Assembly (NCBI GenBank): GCA_947451045.1
Contig: CANFXM010000003.1
Coordinates: 1 to 44,376, forward strand
From: Actinomycetota bacterium
GTDB lineage: Bacteria; Actinomycetota; Actinomycetes; Nanopelagicales; Nanopelagicaceae
Length of the DNA: 44,376 nt
Reading direction: 5' to 3'
The notes under the pieces were generated by a model. The model searched no databases and was not told where the DNA came from. It saw nothing but the letters and a program-made list of their open reading frames with translations. Shown here piece after piece: positions 29,665-38,481 of this stretch. The position numbers were made by a program, and so were the translations under genes. Positions within the stretch are counted from its first letter, which is position 1. Each line of letters opens with the position of its first letter.

Positions 29665-30846
29665 CTAGTTACCCTGCGCCTTTTGGAATGCTTGTGCCCA
29701 TTTAGTTTCTTCAGCTGGTGTCAGCGAACGAAATACTTGTAGTCGGGCTGCTGTCTTTTCTGTTGGGAAAATATATTCACTCTTTGAAAGTTCCGGTGCA
29801 ATCTTTTCCATAGCGGCTTGAGCCCCTTTTACAGGACAGACATAGTTCACATATGCAGCAACTTCGGCAGCAACTGTTGGATCGTAGTAATAATTAATGA
29901 GTTTTTCTGCATTTGCTTTCCCTGCTGCACTTGCAGTTGATGGAATCATCAAGTTATCTCCAGAAATAGTTCCGCCAGATTCTGGGATTGCAAAATCAAA
30001 CTTGCCTTTATTTTCAGAGGAAAGAATAAACATATCGCCAGACCACCCAATAACTGCGCTTGCATCTCCAGATGTAAGGTCTTGTGCATACTCATTACCC
30101 TTAACTCCACGAATCCATCCATCAGCAATCTTCTTCGCCATGAAATCAACTGCATTCATGAATTGTGATTCTGTAACTGTGGCAAGGCTTACTCCTTGCG
30201 CCATCAAAATAATTCCAATGGTGTCGCGCATTTCAGTGAGTACAACAATCTTTCCCTTATTTTGCGGAGAAAAAAGTTGATCAAGGGTGTGGATACCCTT
30301 TGGATTCTTCTCAACATTCCATCCAAATCCAGACATAATGCCTTGCCAGGTTAGTGTTGATTCACGCTTTGGATCATAAGAAGGCGTAGCAAGTGAATCC
30401 AGAATATTTACTTTATTAGGAATATTTGCCGAATTAAATTTTTGTGAATACCCAAGACGAATCCAGCGCGCTGCCATCCAGTCAGTTGGAGTAACTACGT
30501 CATAACCAATATCTTGACCTAGTTTGAGTTGGGCTTGTACTTTTCCAAAGAATTCGTCGTTATCGTTGTAATCTTCAAAATACTGCGCATCAATTCCAGT
30601 ATCTTTTTTGAATTTTTCTAACGTTGGATACTTCTTAGTCTTTGAATCAAAATCAAGATACAGCGGCCAGTTTCCCCATCGAACAGTATTTGTGTTTTTT
30701 GCGCCACCACTTTTAGCACCCGACCCACATGCAGCGAGTAAACCTGCCGCACCTAATCCTCCAGCTCCTGCTAATACTCCACGTCGTGAAAGATGTAGAC
30801 CAAGAACTGAACGAGCTTCTGGTGAGAGTGAACTTTCTGTAACCAT
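29665..30846 (-). CDS. potD: Polyamine-binding lipoprotein PotD (Tat-type signal)
   Basis: Extracytoplasmic binding protein of the importer, 393 residues. The N-terminus has a twin-arginine segment SRRGVLAGAGGLGA and a lipobox LAACG near residue 40, so it appears to be Tat-exported and lipid-anchored, suiting a Gram-positive cell. The mature part begins with NTVRWGNWPLYLDFD and contains FEDYNDNDEFFGKVQ and DVVTPTDWMAARW, the PotD-type ligand site. ATG start with AGGAG nine bases upstream, 50 bases after the aldehyde dehydrogenase. Confidence 0.95.
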   Translation of the reverse strand: MVTESSLSPEARSVLGLHLSRRGVLAGAGGLGAAGLLAACGSGAKSGGAKNTNTVRWGNWPLYLDFDSKTKKYPTLEKFKKDTGIDAQYFEDYNDNDEFFGKVQAQLKLGQDIGYDVVTPTDWMAARWIRLGYSQKFNSANIPNKVNILDSLATPSYDPKRESTLTWQGIMSGFGWNVEKNPKGIHTLDQLFSPQNKGKIVVLTEMRDTIGIILMAQGVSLATVTESQFMNAVDFMAKKIADGWIRGVKGNEYAQDLTSGDASAVIGWSGDMFILSSENKGKFDFAIPESGGTISGDNLMIPSTASAAGKANAEKLINYYYDPTVAAEVAAYVNYVCPVKGAQAAMEKIAPELSKSEYIFPTEKTAARLQVFRSLTPAEETKWAQAFQKAQGN

Positions 30847-30896
30847 ACTGATTTACTCCTGAAATTCTTTAGGTGCAGATTGGGTTGATACTTTTA

Positions 30897-32321
30897 TTAT
30901 GCTCCTAAATTAGTCATAACATGCTTTATTCGGGTGTAATCCTCGAATCCATATGCTGATAGATCTTTTCCATATCCAGAACGTTTGAAACCACCATGAG
31001 GCATTTCAGCTACAACAGGAATATGAGTGTTAATCCAGACGCAACCAAAATCGAATGCTTTTGCCATTCTCATCGCGCAGCCATGATCTTTGGTCCATAC
31101 ACTCGATGCCAAACCATAATCGACACCATTTGCTTTACTCACCGCATCGGCTTCATCAGTGAATTTTTGAACAGTGATGACTGGTCCAAAAATCTCGTTC
31201 TGAATCATTTCATCACTTTGTTCAAGACCTGCAACGACAGTTGCAGGGAAGAAAAATCCAGGACGATCTAATGCGCTTCCACCTGTAGTGACTTTTGCAT
31301 GTGATGGAATTCGATCAAAGAAGGCACTTACGCGTGCTAATTGATTGGCGTTATTTACTGGTCCTAGGAAGACATCCTCGTGGGGGGTGCCAATTGCAAT
31401 TCCTTTAGCTTGCTCTGTAAGCAGAGCAACAAAATCATCGTAGACAGATGCTTGAACAATGACGCGAGTTGCTGCGGTGCAATCTTGACCAGCATTGAAA
31501 TATCCAGCCATTGCAATTGTTTCTGCAGCAGCAGCTAAATCTGCATCAGCAAAAACAACAACAGGAGCTTTGCCACCAAGTTCTAGATGCACTCTTTTGA
31601 GTTGCGTTGCAGCAGATTGAGCAACTTGAATACCTGCGCCAACAGATCCAGTAATAGAAACCATATCTGGACGCTTATGGTCGACAAGTGCGCGGCCAGT
31701 TTCTCTTTCGCCACACACAACGTTGAACACACCTTCTGGCAAGAACTCAGACATAACTTTGGCCATCCACACCGTTGACACAGGTGTTGTATCACTTGGC
31801 TTGAGAACAACTGTATTTCCCGCAGCAATTGCAGGTGCCCACTTCCATACAGCCATCATCATTGGATAATTCCACGGTGTTACTTGCCCGATGACACCAA
31901 TTGGTTCGCGGCGAATAAAAGAAGTCATACCAGGCATATATTCCGCGGCGGATTTTCCTTCAAGATTTCGCGCCGCACCTGCAAAAAATCTAATCTGATC
32001 CACCATAGGTGGAACTTCTTCAGAAGTTGTCAGTGAAATGGGTTTTCCGGTATTACGAGATTCAATTTCAATTAATTCTTCTTGGTTGCTTTCGATCGCA
32101 TCAGCGATCTTGAGAAGTGCTCTTTGACGTTGAGATGGGGTTGAATCTCTCCATCCAGGAAAGGCATCACTAGCTGCTTTGAATGCAGAATCAATGTCAG
32201 CACTATTTGATTTTGGCGCACTCGCATACGCCTGACCCGTTGATGGATCGATAATCGAAGTTGTTTCACCAGAAGTACTAGCTACTTCTTTGCCATTAAT
32301 AAAATTTGTTAGCTTTTCCAT
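30897..32321 (-). CDS. NAD-dependent aldehyde dehydrogenase, probably 4-aminobutanal dehydrogenase
   Basis: The 474-residue protein has the full ALDH catalytic set: N151 in TPWNYPMMMAVWKWAP, K174 in NTVVLKPSD, E247 in HLELGGKAPVVVF and C281 in FNAGQDCTAATRV. The QDCTAATR sequence and MMMAVWKWAPAIAAGN resemble the YdcW/PatD aminobutyraldehyde group, so oxidation of 4-aminobutanal to GABA is likely. Betaine-aldehyde or another aminoaldehyde is the main alternative. ATG start, 33 bases after rlmN, first gene of the polyamine module. No separate promoter was recognised. Confidence 0.9.
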   Translation of the reverse strand: MEKLTNFINGKEVASTSGETTSIIDPSTGQAYASAPKSNSADIDSAFKAASDAFPGWRDSTPSQRQRALLKIADAIESNQEELIEIESRNTGKPISLTTSEEVPPMVDQIRFFAGAARNLEGKSAAEYMPGMTSFIRREPIGVIGQVTPWNYPMMMAVWKWAPAIAAGNTVVLKPSDTTPVSTVWMAKVMSEFLPEGVFNVVCGERETGRALVDHKRPDMVSITGSVGAGIQVAQSAATQLKRVHLELGGKAPVVVFADADLAAAAETIAMAGYFNAGQDCTAATRVIVQASVYDDFVALLTEQAKGIAIGTPHEDVFLGPVNNANQLARVSAFFDRIPSHAKVTTGGSALDRPGFFFPATVVAGLEQSDEMIQNEIFGPVITVQKFTDEADAVSKANGVDYGLASSVWTKDHGCAMRMAKAFDFGCVWINTHIPVVAEMPHGGFKRSGYGKDLSAYGFEDYTRIKHVMTNLGA

Positions 32322-32354
32322 GGTCTTCAGCCTACCAATTGAAATTCTTACGCT

Positions 32355-33473
32355 CTAGTCCTTACGTGATTTTTCTGCTGCAGCCAATTGACCACATGCG
32401 CCATCAATCTCACGGCCTCTAGTGTCGCGAACTGTGACCGGTACACCATAGCTTTCTAGAATTCGCACGAATTCTGCTTCATCCTGAGGTCGCGATGCGG
32501 TCCATTTTGAACCAGGGGTTGGGTTCAATGGAATCAGATTGACATGAGCATTGCGATTTTTGAGTAAGCGCCCCAATAAATCTGAACGCCAAGACTGATC
32601 GTTGATATCACGAATGAGTGCGTACTCAATTGAATAGCGGCGTCCTGTTTTCTTTTCATAAGCATCAGCTGCTGCTAAAACTTCCTTGACTTTCCAGCGT
32701 GAATTAATTGGTACGAGTGAATCACGCAATTCATCATCTGGTGTATGAAGTGAAACAGCTAAGGTAACTGAAATACCTTCTTCAGTAAGTTTCTCAATTC
32801 CATTGACTAATCCAACTGTTGATACAGTTACTGAGCGCGCACTAATTCCAAGTCCATCTGGATTTGGGTCGGTAATATTTCTTACGGTGCGCATTACGGC
32901 GTTGTAATTGGCGAGTGGTTCGCCCATTCCCATAAATACGATATTTGAAAGACGAGTAGGTCCTCCAGGTAATTCACCTTCTGCACATGCGCGAGCGGCA
33001 GCAACAATTTGTTCGGTAATTTCGCCCGCACTCAAATTACGTGTCAGGCCCGCTTGGCCCGTTGCACAGAATGGACAATTCATTCCACAGCCCGCTTGCG
33101 ATGAAATACATACGGTTACGCGATCTGTGTAACGCATCAGAACACTTTCAACGAGAACGCCATCGTGTAATTTCCATAAATCTTTACGGGTCATTCCGTT
33201 GTCGCACGTGACAGAGCGAACTAATTCAATAAGTTTTGGCGTCAACTGATCTGCAATAGCCTGGCGCATTTCTGCTGGGATATCACTCCAAGTTGATGGG
33301 TCATTCGAAAGATGAGTGAAGTAGTGCGTCGCAACTTGTGCGCCTCGAAAGCCCGGAAGCCCAAAGGTGGTTGCAAATTCTTTGCGTTCTGCCGGCGAAA
33401 AGTCAGCTAAATGCTTGGGAACCTTTTTACGTTGTGGTGGTTCATCAAAAACTAATGTCAGATCAATTGTCAT
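32355..33473 (-). CDS. rlmN: 23S rRNA/tRNA adenine-C2 methyltransferase RlmN
   Basis: Radical SAM enzyme methylating A2503 of 23S rRNA and A37 of some tRNAs. The 372 residues have the CxxxCxxC iron-sulfur motif at C129, C133 and C136 (CGMNCPFC), [10 protein letters not shown], and the C-terminal methyl-carrier cysteine C360 in DGACGQLA. The start is the ATG at 33471-33473 (MTIDLTLVF), overlapping the cdsA stop as ATGA. An upstream in-frame extension to 33506 lies inside cdsA and is unlikely. Confidence 0.96.
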   Translation of the reverse strand: MTIDLTLVFDEPPQRKKVPKHLADFSPAERKEFATTFGLPGFRGAQVATHYFTHLSNDPSTWSDIPAEMRQAIADQLTPKLIELVRSVTCDNGMTRKDLWKLHDGVLVESVLMRYTDRVTVCISSQAGCGMNCPFCATGQAGLTRNLSAGEITEQIVAAARACAEGELPGGPTRLSNIVFMGMGEPLANYNAVMRTVRNITDPNPDGLGISARSVTVSTVGLVNGIEKLTEEGISVTLAVSLHTPDDELRDSLVPINSRWKVKEVLAAADAYEKKTGRRYSIEYALIRDINDQSWRSDLLGRLLKNRNAHVNLIPLNPTPGSKWTASRPQDEAEFVRILESYGVPVTVRDTRGREIDGACGQLAAAEKSRKD

Positions 33474-34315
33474 AAATAACGCTTCACTAACTCCAGAGCA
33501 AGCCACATAGCTGGCGCTGAGAGCAGAACAGAATCAAGGCGATCTAACATTCCGCCATGACCTGGAAGCAGGGTTCCCATATCTTTGAGTGACATATCGC
33601 GCTTCATGGCACTTTCGATGAGATCACCACACGTCGCAGTGAAAACAATCATGAGGGCTGCCGGAATTCCTAACCACCAATGCATATGTAAAACATTGTG
33701 AAAGGCGAGAACTCCACCGATGATAGTAAAGACAACTGAACCGATTAGACCTTCGATTGATTTCTTTGGACTAATTTTTGGAGCCAGTGGATGCTTGCCA
33801 ATGAGTACCCCAACTAAATAACCAAAAGTGTCATTACAGCCAACCAGAATTACGAATGTCATCACTCGTGCTAAGCCATTATTGGGACGTGCAAGAAGAA
33901 TGAGAAAACCTGCAAGAAATGGCAAGTAAATAATTGTCATAGACGTTGCTGTTGCGCGCTTTACAAATCCTTCTGGGCCATGACGCAAGAGAGAGATGAG
34001 AAGAATTGGAAAGGCTATAGCCGTACCAATCGCTAAACCTGCAACTCCCCCATTCCATGTTGCATAGGCAAGACCAAAAGTTGCTAGAACAAGGGATCTA
34101 AATGATATTTCAATGTCTACGGCACTAAATGCACGAGCGATTTCGCGAACGCCTAGTACGACAGCGATTGCAACGAGAATTGCGAAAAATTGACGATGAT
34201 AAGCCAAAGCAAACCAGACAAGTGCGATGAGAGAAACACTTACTGCTATTGAAGGCAGCAACTTTCTACCAGCGCGCTTATTTATCGCTTCGTTTATCGA
34301 ATTGAAATCAGACAC
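33470..34315 (-). CDS. cdsA: Phosphatidate cytidylyltransferase CdsA
   Basis: Membrane enzyme making CDP-diacylglycerol for phospholipid synthesis. The 281 residues have about seven hydrophobic helices after an N-terminal cytoplasmic stretch. The conserved [13 protein letters not shown] and the CDS signature [26 protein letters not shown] span the active site. GTG start at 34313-34315, 15 bases after frr, ending in an ATGA overlap with rlmN. Confidence 0.95.
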   Translation of the reverse strand: MSDFNSINEAINKRAGRKLLPSIAVSVSLIALVWFALAYHRQFFAILVAIAVVLGVREIARAFSAVDIEISFRSLVLATFGLAYATWNGGVAGLAIGTAIAFPILLISLLRHGPEGFVKRATATSMTIIYLPFLAGFLILLARPNNGLARVMTFVILVGCNDTFGYLVGVLIGKHPLAPKISPKKSIEGLIGSVVFTIIGGVLAFHNVLHMHWWLGIPAALMIVFTATCGDLIESAMKRDMSLKDMGTLLPGHGGMLDRLDSVLLSAPAMWLALELVKRYL

Positions 34316-34330
34316 AAAATTGGGAACCTC

Positions 34331-34894
34331 TCAAATTTCGAGAAGTTCTACCTCCTTGTGCTTGAGCAATTCATCGACCTTTGCAACATGGTCTGCAGTA
34401 ATTTTCTCTAATTCTTTTTCGCCACGACTAAGGTCGTCTTTACCAATATGACCATCTTTTTCTAATTTTTCAATAGCCTCTTTCGCAGCGCGACGAATAT
34501 TGCGCATGGAAACTTTGGAATCTTCACTCTTACCTTTTGCAACTTTGATGAATTCTTTACGACGCTCCTCTGTCAGTTGAGGAAAATTGATACGGATTAC
34601 TACGCCATCATTTCCTGGATTTACTCCTAGATCGGATTCGCGAATTGCCTTTTCAATAGCTGCCATCGCTCCCTTATCAAATGGTGCAATAACGGCCATA
34701 CGAGCTTCAGGAACTTGGATTGATGCTAATTGTGAGAGAGCGGTGTAGGTGCCGTAATAGTCAACCATGATTTTATTAAACAATGATGGTTGAGCGCGAC
34801 CAGTTCGAATTGATGCAAAATCATCTTTTGCAACTTCGACCGCTTTGCTCATTTTTGAATCAGCATCCTTGAGGACGGTATTAACATCTGACAT
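34331..34894 (-). CDS. frr: Ribosome recycling factor
   Basis: Splits post-termination ribosomes together with EF-G. The 187 residues match the family length, with the helical bundle segments FASIRTGRAQPSLFNKI and VVIRINFPQLTEERRKEF. ATG start with an AAAGAGG-type ribosome site. It follows pyrH by 42 bases in the canonical order. Confidence 0.97.
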   Translation of the reverse strand: MSDVNTVLKDADSKMSKAVEVAKDDFASIRTGRAQPSLFNKIMVDYYGTYTALSQLASIQVPEARMAVIAPFDKGAMAAIEKAIRESDLGVNPGNDGVVIRINFPQLTEERRKEFIKVAKGKSEDSKVSMRNIRRAAKEAIEKLEKDGHIGKDDLSRGEKELEKITADHVAKVDELLKHKEVELLEI

Positions 34895-34936
34895 TCCAAC
34901 TCCTCTTTAGTACCTAAGTTTTATTACCTGAGTCGC

Positions 34937-35659
34937 TTATACGACCAAGGTTCCAATCGATTCGCCACGAACTGCGCGCCCAATATTTCCACTTTTCATT
35001 AGGTCAAAGACAACGATAGGCAGGCTGTTCTCGCGGCACAAGGCGAAGGCTGCTGCATCTGCAACCGCAAGTGATTTACTCAAAACTTCATCGTAGGAAA
35101 TAGTGTCGTACTTAGTCGCTTTAGGATCCTTATGTGGGTCTGCGCTATAGACGCCATCGACTCCACTTTTTGCAAGCAAGAGTGCCTCTGAACCAATTTC
35201 AAGTGCGCGCTGGGCTGCAACGGTATCTGTTGTAAAGAAAGGCATTCCTGCACCTGCACCAAAAATTACAACACGACCCTTTTCAAGATGTCGAATAGCG
35301 CGGCGCGGAATGTAAGGCTCGGCAACTTGACCCATTGTGATTGCAGTCTGAACGCGAGTATCAACGCCTTCTTTTTCCAGAAAATCTTGAAGTGCAAGGC
35401 AGTTCATTACTGTTCCAAGCATTCCCATGTAGTCAGCGCGTGCGCGATCCATACCTCGTTGTTGCAACTCTGCGCCACGGAAATAATTTCCACCGCCGAC
35501 AACGATTGCAATCTCAACTCCGCTTTTTACAACATCTTTTATTTGTCGTGCGACATCTTGTACTACATCAGGATCAACACCGATGCCTTTAGCTCCACCA
35601 AAAACTTCTCCAGAAAGTTTAAGGAGCACTCTCCGATACGTACCTCGTGTACCGGGCAT
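34937..35659 (-). CDS. pyrH: Uridylate kinase (UMP kinase)
   Basis: Phosphorylates UMP to UDP. The 240-residue amino acid kinase fold has KLSGEVFGG at the N-terminus, [21 protein letters not shown], and the nucleotide segment [20 protein letters not shown] start with AAGGAG eight bases upstream. A 63-base spacer separates it from tsf and contains the 12-base palindrome TTCGATATCGAA. Confidence 0.97.
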   Translation of the reverse strand: MPGTRGTYRRVLLKLSGEVFGGAKGIGVDPDVVQDVARQIKDVVKSGVEIAIVVGGGNYFRGAELQQRGMDRARADYMGMLGTVMNCLALQDFLEKEGVDTRVQTAITMGQVAEPYIPRRAIRHLEKGRVVIFGAGAGMPFFTTDTVAAQRALEIGSEALLLAKSGVDGVYSADPHKDPKATKYDTISYDEVLSKSLAVADAAAFALCRENSLPIVVFDLMKSGNIGRAVRGESIGTLVV

Positions 35660-35685
35660 GAGTGCTCCTTACCTTCTAGTTCTTA

Positions 35686-35697
35686 TTCGATATCGAA
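35686..35697. promoter_or_regulatory. 12-base palindrome before pyrH
   Basis: The perfect palindrome TTCGATATCGAA lies in the tsf-pyrH spacer, about 26 bases upstream of the pyrH ATG. It could form a short hairpin or serve as an operator half-site pair. It resembles the CTTCGATCGAAG palindrome in the pnp leader only loosely. No direct evidence of function. Confidence 0.25.
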
Positions 35698-35722
35698 AGT
35701 CTATTGTGAACCTTCGCCGAAA

Positions 35723-36550
35723 TTATTGACCCACGCGGAAGCGATGGAATGACTTCACAGCCGTTCCTGCCTCATCAAGGATTTGTTTAACAGTCTTCTT
35801 TGCATCTTTAGCGAATGACTGCTCAATCAAGGAAACTTCCTTGACGAAGCCAGTGACTCGGCCTTCGATGATCTTAGAAAGTGAAGCTTCTGGCTTACCT
35901 TCTTCGCGAGCTGTCTCTTCTGCAATACGACGCTCATTTGCAATGAGGTCCGCAGGAACATCTTCGCGATTGACGAATTGCGGTGCAAAAGCTGCAATGT
36001 GCTGTGCGATATCGCGCCCAACATCAACTGCATCCTTTGTAAGTTGAACAAGAACGCCAACTTGCGGTGGAAGATCTGGGCTTGTCTTGTGCAAGTAAAT
36101 ACCAACTGGTGAGTCAACAATTACTGCAAGACGACGAACTTCAATCTTCTCTCCAAGCATTGCATTGCCTTCATCGATTACAGACTGAACAGTTTTTCCG
36201 TTCGCCATTGTTGATGCAAGAAATGCTTCGACGTTATCAATTTTTGATGAGACAAGGTGTGCCAATAACTCATTTGCGAGCTCTTGGAAACGATCACCCT
36301 TTGCAACGAAGTCTGTTTCACAGTTGAGTTCAAGCATCACGCCGAGATTTGATTCGACCTTTGCCACAACTAAACCATTTGAAGTCAGGCGACCTTCGCG
36401 CTTTGTTACGCCTTTGAGACCCTTGACGCGAATGATTTCGATTGCTTTGTTGTAATCGCCATCTGCTTCATCGAGTGCCTTCTTGCAATCGAGCATTCCT
36501 GCTGCAGTTGCTTCACGTAACTTCTTTACATCTTCTGCTGTGTACGCCAC
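35723..36550 (-). CDS. tsf: Translation elongation factor Ts
   Basis: Guanine nucleotide exchange factor for EF-Tu. The 275 residues have the UBA-like N-terminus YTAEDVKKLREATAAGMLDCKKAL and the EF-Tu contact motif NCETDFVAKGDRFQ. A dimerisation domain follows. GTG start at 36548-36550 directly after the rpsB TAA, with a GGAGG site inside the last rpsB codons. Confidence 0.97.
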   Translation of the reverse strand: MAYTAEDVKKLREATAAGMLDCKKALDEADGDYNKAIEIIRVKGLKGVTKREGRLTSNGLVVAKVESNLGVMLELNCETDFVAKGDRFQELANELLAHLVSSKIDNVEAFLASTMANGKTVQSVIDEGNAMLGEKIEVRRLAVIVDSPVGIYLHKTSPDLPPQVGVLVQLTKDAVDVGRDIAQHIAAFAPQFVNREDVPADLIANERRIAEETAREEGKPEASLSKIIEGRVTGFVKEVSLIEQSFAKDAKKTVKQILDEAGTAVKSFHRFRVGQ

Positions 36551-37339
36551 TTATGCCTCCACTGGTGCATCAGATGCTGCTGCTAAAAGATCTTTTTCAA
36601 CATCAGCTAATGGCTCAGCCACAACTTCTGCCTTAGTTTCTTCTTTCACAGTTGCAGAGCGTGCTGCTAGTCCAGCAACAATTGCGTCAGTGATAACGCG
36701 AGTAAGCAAGCCAATTGAACGGATTGCATCATCGTTACCTGGAATCTTGTAATCAACTTCATCTGGATCACAGTTTGTATCCAAAATTGCAATAACAGGA
36801 ATTCCGAGCTTCTTCGCTTCTTGTACTGCGAGGTGCTCTTTCTTAGTGTCAACAACCCAGATTGCTGAAGGCAACTTGGTCATGTGACGAATACCGTTGA
36901 GGTTCTTGAAAAGCTTCTCGCGCTCACGACGTAGCATGAGAAGTTCTTTCTTTGTAAGCAAAAGATCATTTGCATTCTCAAGTGCTTCTAGCTCCTTGAG
37001 GCGCTGAATTCGCTTGTAGACAGTTGGGAAGTTTGTAAGCATTCCACCCAACCAGCGTTCAGTCACAGTTGGCATACCAACACGTGCAGCTTGTTCAATG
37101 ATTGGTTCTTGTGCTTGCTTCTTTGTTCCAACGAAAAGAACGTGTCCGCCTTTAGCGACAGTGTCCTTTACGAACTCATATGCACTATCAATGAGTGCAA
37201 GTGACTGCTGGATATCGATGATGTAAATGCCATTGCGCTCTGTGAAAATAAAACGCTTCATCTTTGGATTCCATCGACGTGTTTGGTGTCCGAAGTGGAC
37301 TCCACTGTCGAGGAGTTCTCGCATTGTTACAACTGCCAT
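36551..37339 (-). CDS. rpsB: 30S ribosomal protein S2 (uS2)
   Basis: Ribosomal protein of 262 residues starting [19 protein letters not shown], with the conserved [23 protein letters not shown] and [15 protein letters not shown] at 37337-37339 with AAGGAG nine bases upstream. The frame stays open to 37441 but that region is leader. The C-terminus is extended and Ala/Glu-rich, as in other actinobacteria. Confidence 0.97.
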   Translation of the reverse strand: MAVVTMRELLDSGVHFGHQTRRWNPKMKRFIFTERNGIYIIDIQQSLALIDSAYEFVKDTVAKGGHVLFVGTKKQAQEPIIEQAARVGMPTVTERWLGGMLTNFPTVYKRIQRLKELEALENANDLLLTKKELLMLRREREKLFKNLNGIRHMTKLPSAIWVVDTKKEHLAVQEAKKLGIPVIAILDTNCDPDEVDYKIPGNDDAIRSIGLLTRVITDAIVAGLAARSATVKEETKAEVVAEPLADVEKDLLAAASDAPVEA

Positions 37340-37557
37340 GACGGCATACTCCTTCTTAGGTTTTCGCGCACTGCGCAATAAACCCGCTCGGTTTTGATTT
37401 AGCAATGTGCTAAACCCGTCGCACTCAAAGTCACCGACCACAATTTCTTGCGGACCGAGGTGGTTATGCCAACTAGGTTGGTGAGTGCTGAGATGTCACC
37501 AGATTGCTCTGGTGCACTGGGAATCTTACCCGAGCTTTGAGCGTGAAAAATCCACCC
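37340..37557 (-). promoter_or_regulatory. Hairpin-rich rpsB leader (largest gene-free stretch)
   Basis: Five hairpins line up on the transcribed strand. CACCAGA-GCAA-TCTGGTG (37497-37514) has a GNRA-type loop. The others are CCAAC-CTA-GTTGG (37469-37481), TTTAGCA-CAT-TGCTAAA (37398-37414), AAACC/GGTTT with a five-base loop (37380-37394) and GCGC-AGT-GCGC (37366-37376). A weak -10 box TAAGAT at 37523-37528 would start transcription just before the first hairpin. Autoregulation by S2 is known for other bacteria and is only inferred here. Confidence 0.5.
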
Positions 37558-38472
37558 TTATGCGCGAGGGTGAGCCTGCTTGAAAGCCTTGTGCAATCTC
37601 TCAGTCGATACATGGGTGTAAATCTGGGTCGTTGCAAGGGATGCGTGACCCAAAATTTCTTGAACTGTTCGCAGATCAGCGCCACCTTCAAGTAAATGAG
37701 TAGCAGCAGAATGGCGAAGTGCATGTGGCCCCATTCGCTCTATTCCCTCTATCGCCTCAAGTGCGTTATAAACAACAGTTCGAACTGTGCGCTGATCAAT
37801 TCTTTTTCCGCGAGCACCAAGGAATACAGCATCCCCCGATGTTGAATTTTTGAGTTCATCACGGCCCTTTGAAAGCCATTCTTTGAGTGCGCGCATTGCC
37901 GGATTGCCAATTGGGATTACGCGCTCTTTATTTCCTTTACCTAACACGCGAATCGTTTGTCGGTCGTAATCAATATCTAGAAAATTCAATCCACACAGTT
38001 CTGCAACACGAGCACCACTTGCATAAAGGATTTCAACCATGGCGCAATCACGAATCGACAATGGTGTTTCTTCTTCGGCTACGCGTGTGGCTAGAGAATC
38101 CATCGCCTCTTTAGCACCTTCCATTGTCAATACATCTGGCAATGTGCGATGGCCCTTAGGAGTTGCAAGTGTGGAGCCAACATCAGTTGGAATGTACTTA
38201 TTTTTGTATGCCCACTTTGTGAAGAGCCGTATCGATACTGCGCGACGCGAAAGGGATGTACGCGCTCCCCCTTTTACTTGTTGATTAGCAAGCCATGACC
38301 GTAAGTGCAGCAAGGTAAGTTGTGAGAATTCTGAAAGGCCAAGAGTTTCTAAATGAGCAATAAGACTTTCTAGATCTCCGCAGTAGGCACGGATGGTATG
38401 AACCGAGAGGTTTCGTTCTTTCTCTAAATGGCGCTGAAAGGCAAGAAATACAACTTCTAAGTCATTAGCCAC
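37558..38472 (-). CDS. xerC: Tyrosine recombinase XerC/XerD type
   Basis: Site-specific recombinase resolving chromosome dimers at dif with FtsK. The 304 residues hold an N-terminal SAM-like domain and the catalytic residues R155 (ASGARVAEL), K179, H250 and R253 (HALRHSAATH), H276 (LGHASLA) and Y285. GTG start at 38470-38472, nine bases after cimA. The position next to rpsB matches actinobacterial xerC. Whether it pairs with a separate XerD cannot be seen in this window. Confidence 0.93.
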   Translation of the reverse strand: MANDLEVVFLAFQRHLEKERNLSVHTIRAYCGDLESLIAHLETLGLSEFSQLTLLHLRSWLANQQVKGGARTSLSRRAVSIRLFTKWAYKNKYIPTDVGSTLATPKGHRTLPDVLTMEGAKEAMDSLATRVAEEETPLSIRDCAMVEILYASGARVAELCGLNFLDIDYDRQTIRVLGKGNKERVIPIGNPAMRALKEWLSKGRDELKNSTSGDAVFLGARGKRIDQRTVRTVVYNALEAIEGIERMGPHALRHSAATHLLEGGADLRTVQEILGHASLATTQIYTHVSTERLHKAFKQAHPRA

Positions 38473-38481
38473 ACTAAAACT

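Noticed and set aside
33474-33506. N-terminal extension of RlmN
   Set aside because: It is inside cdsA and has no ribosome site; the ATG in the ATGA overlap is preferred.
35288-35752. Plus-strand frame of 154 residues opposite pyrH
   Set aside because: Antisense to a fully conserved gene with no ribosome site or recognisable domain.
37340-37441. N-terminal extension of ribosomal protein S2
   Set aside because: Lies in the hairpin-rich leader; the ATG at 37339 has a proper ribosome site and gives the conserved N-terminus.
37497-37514. Intrinsic terminator of xerC
   Set aside because: Strong 7-bp hairpin but no U-run on the transcribed strand.
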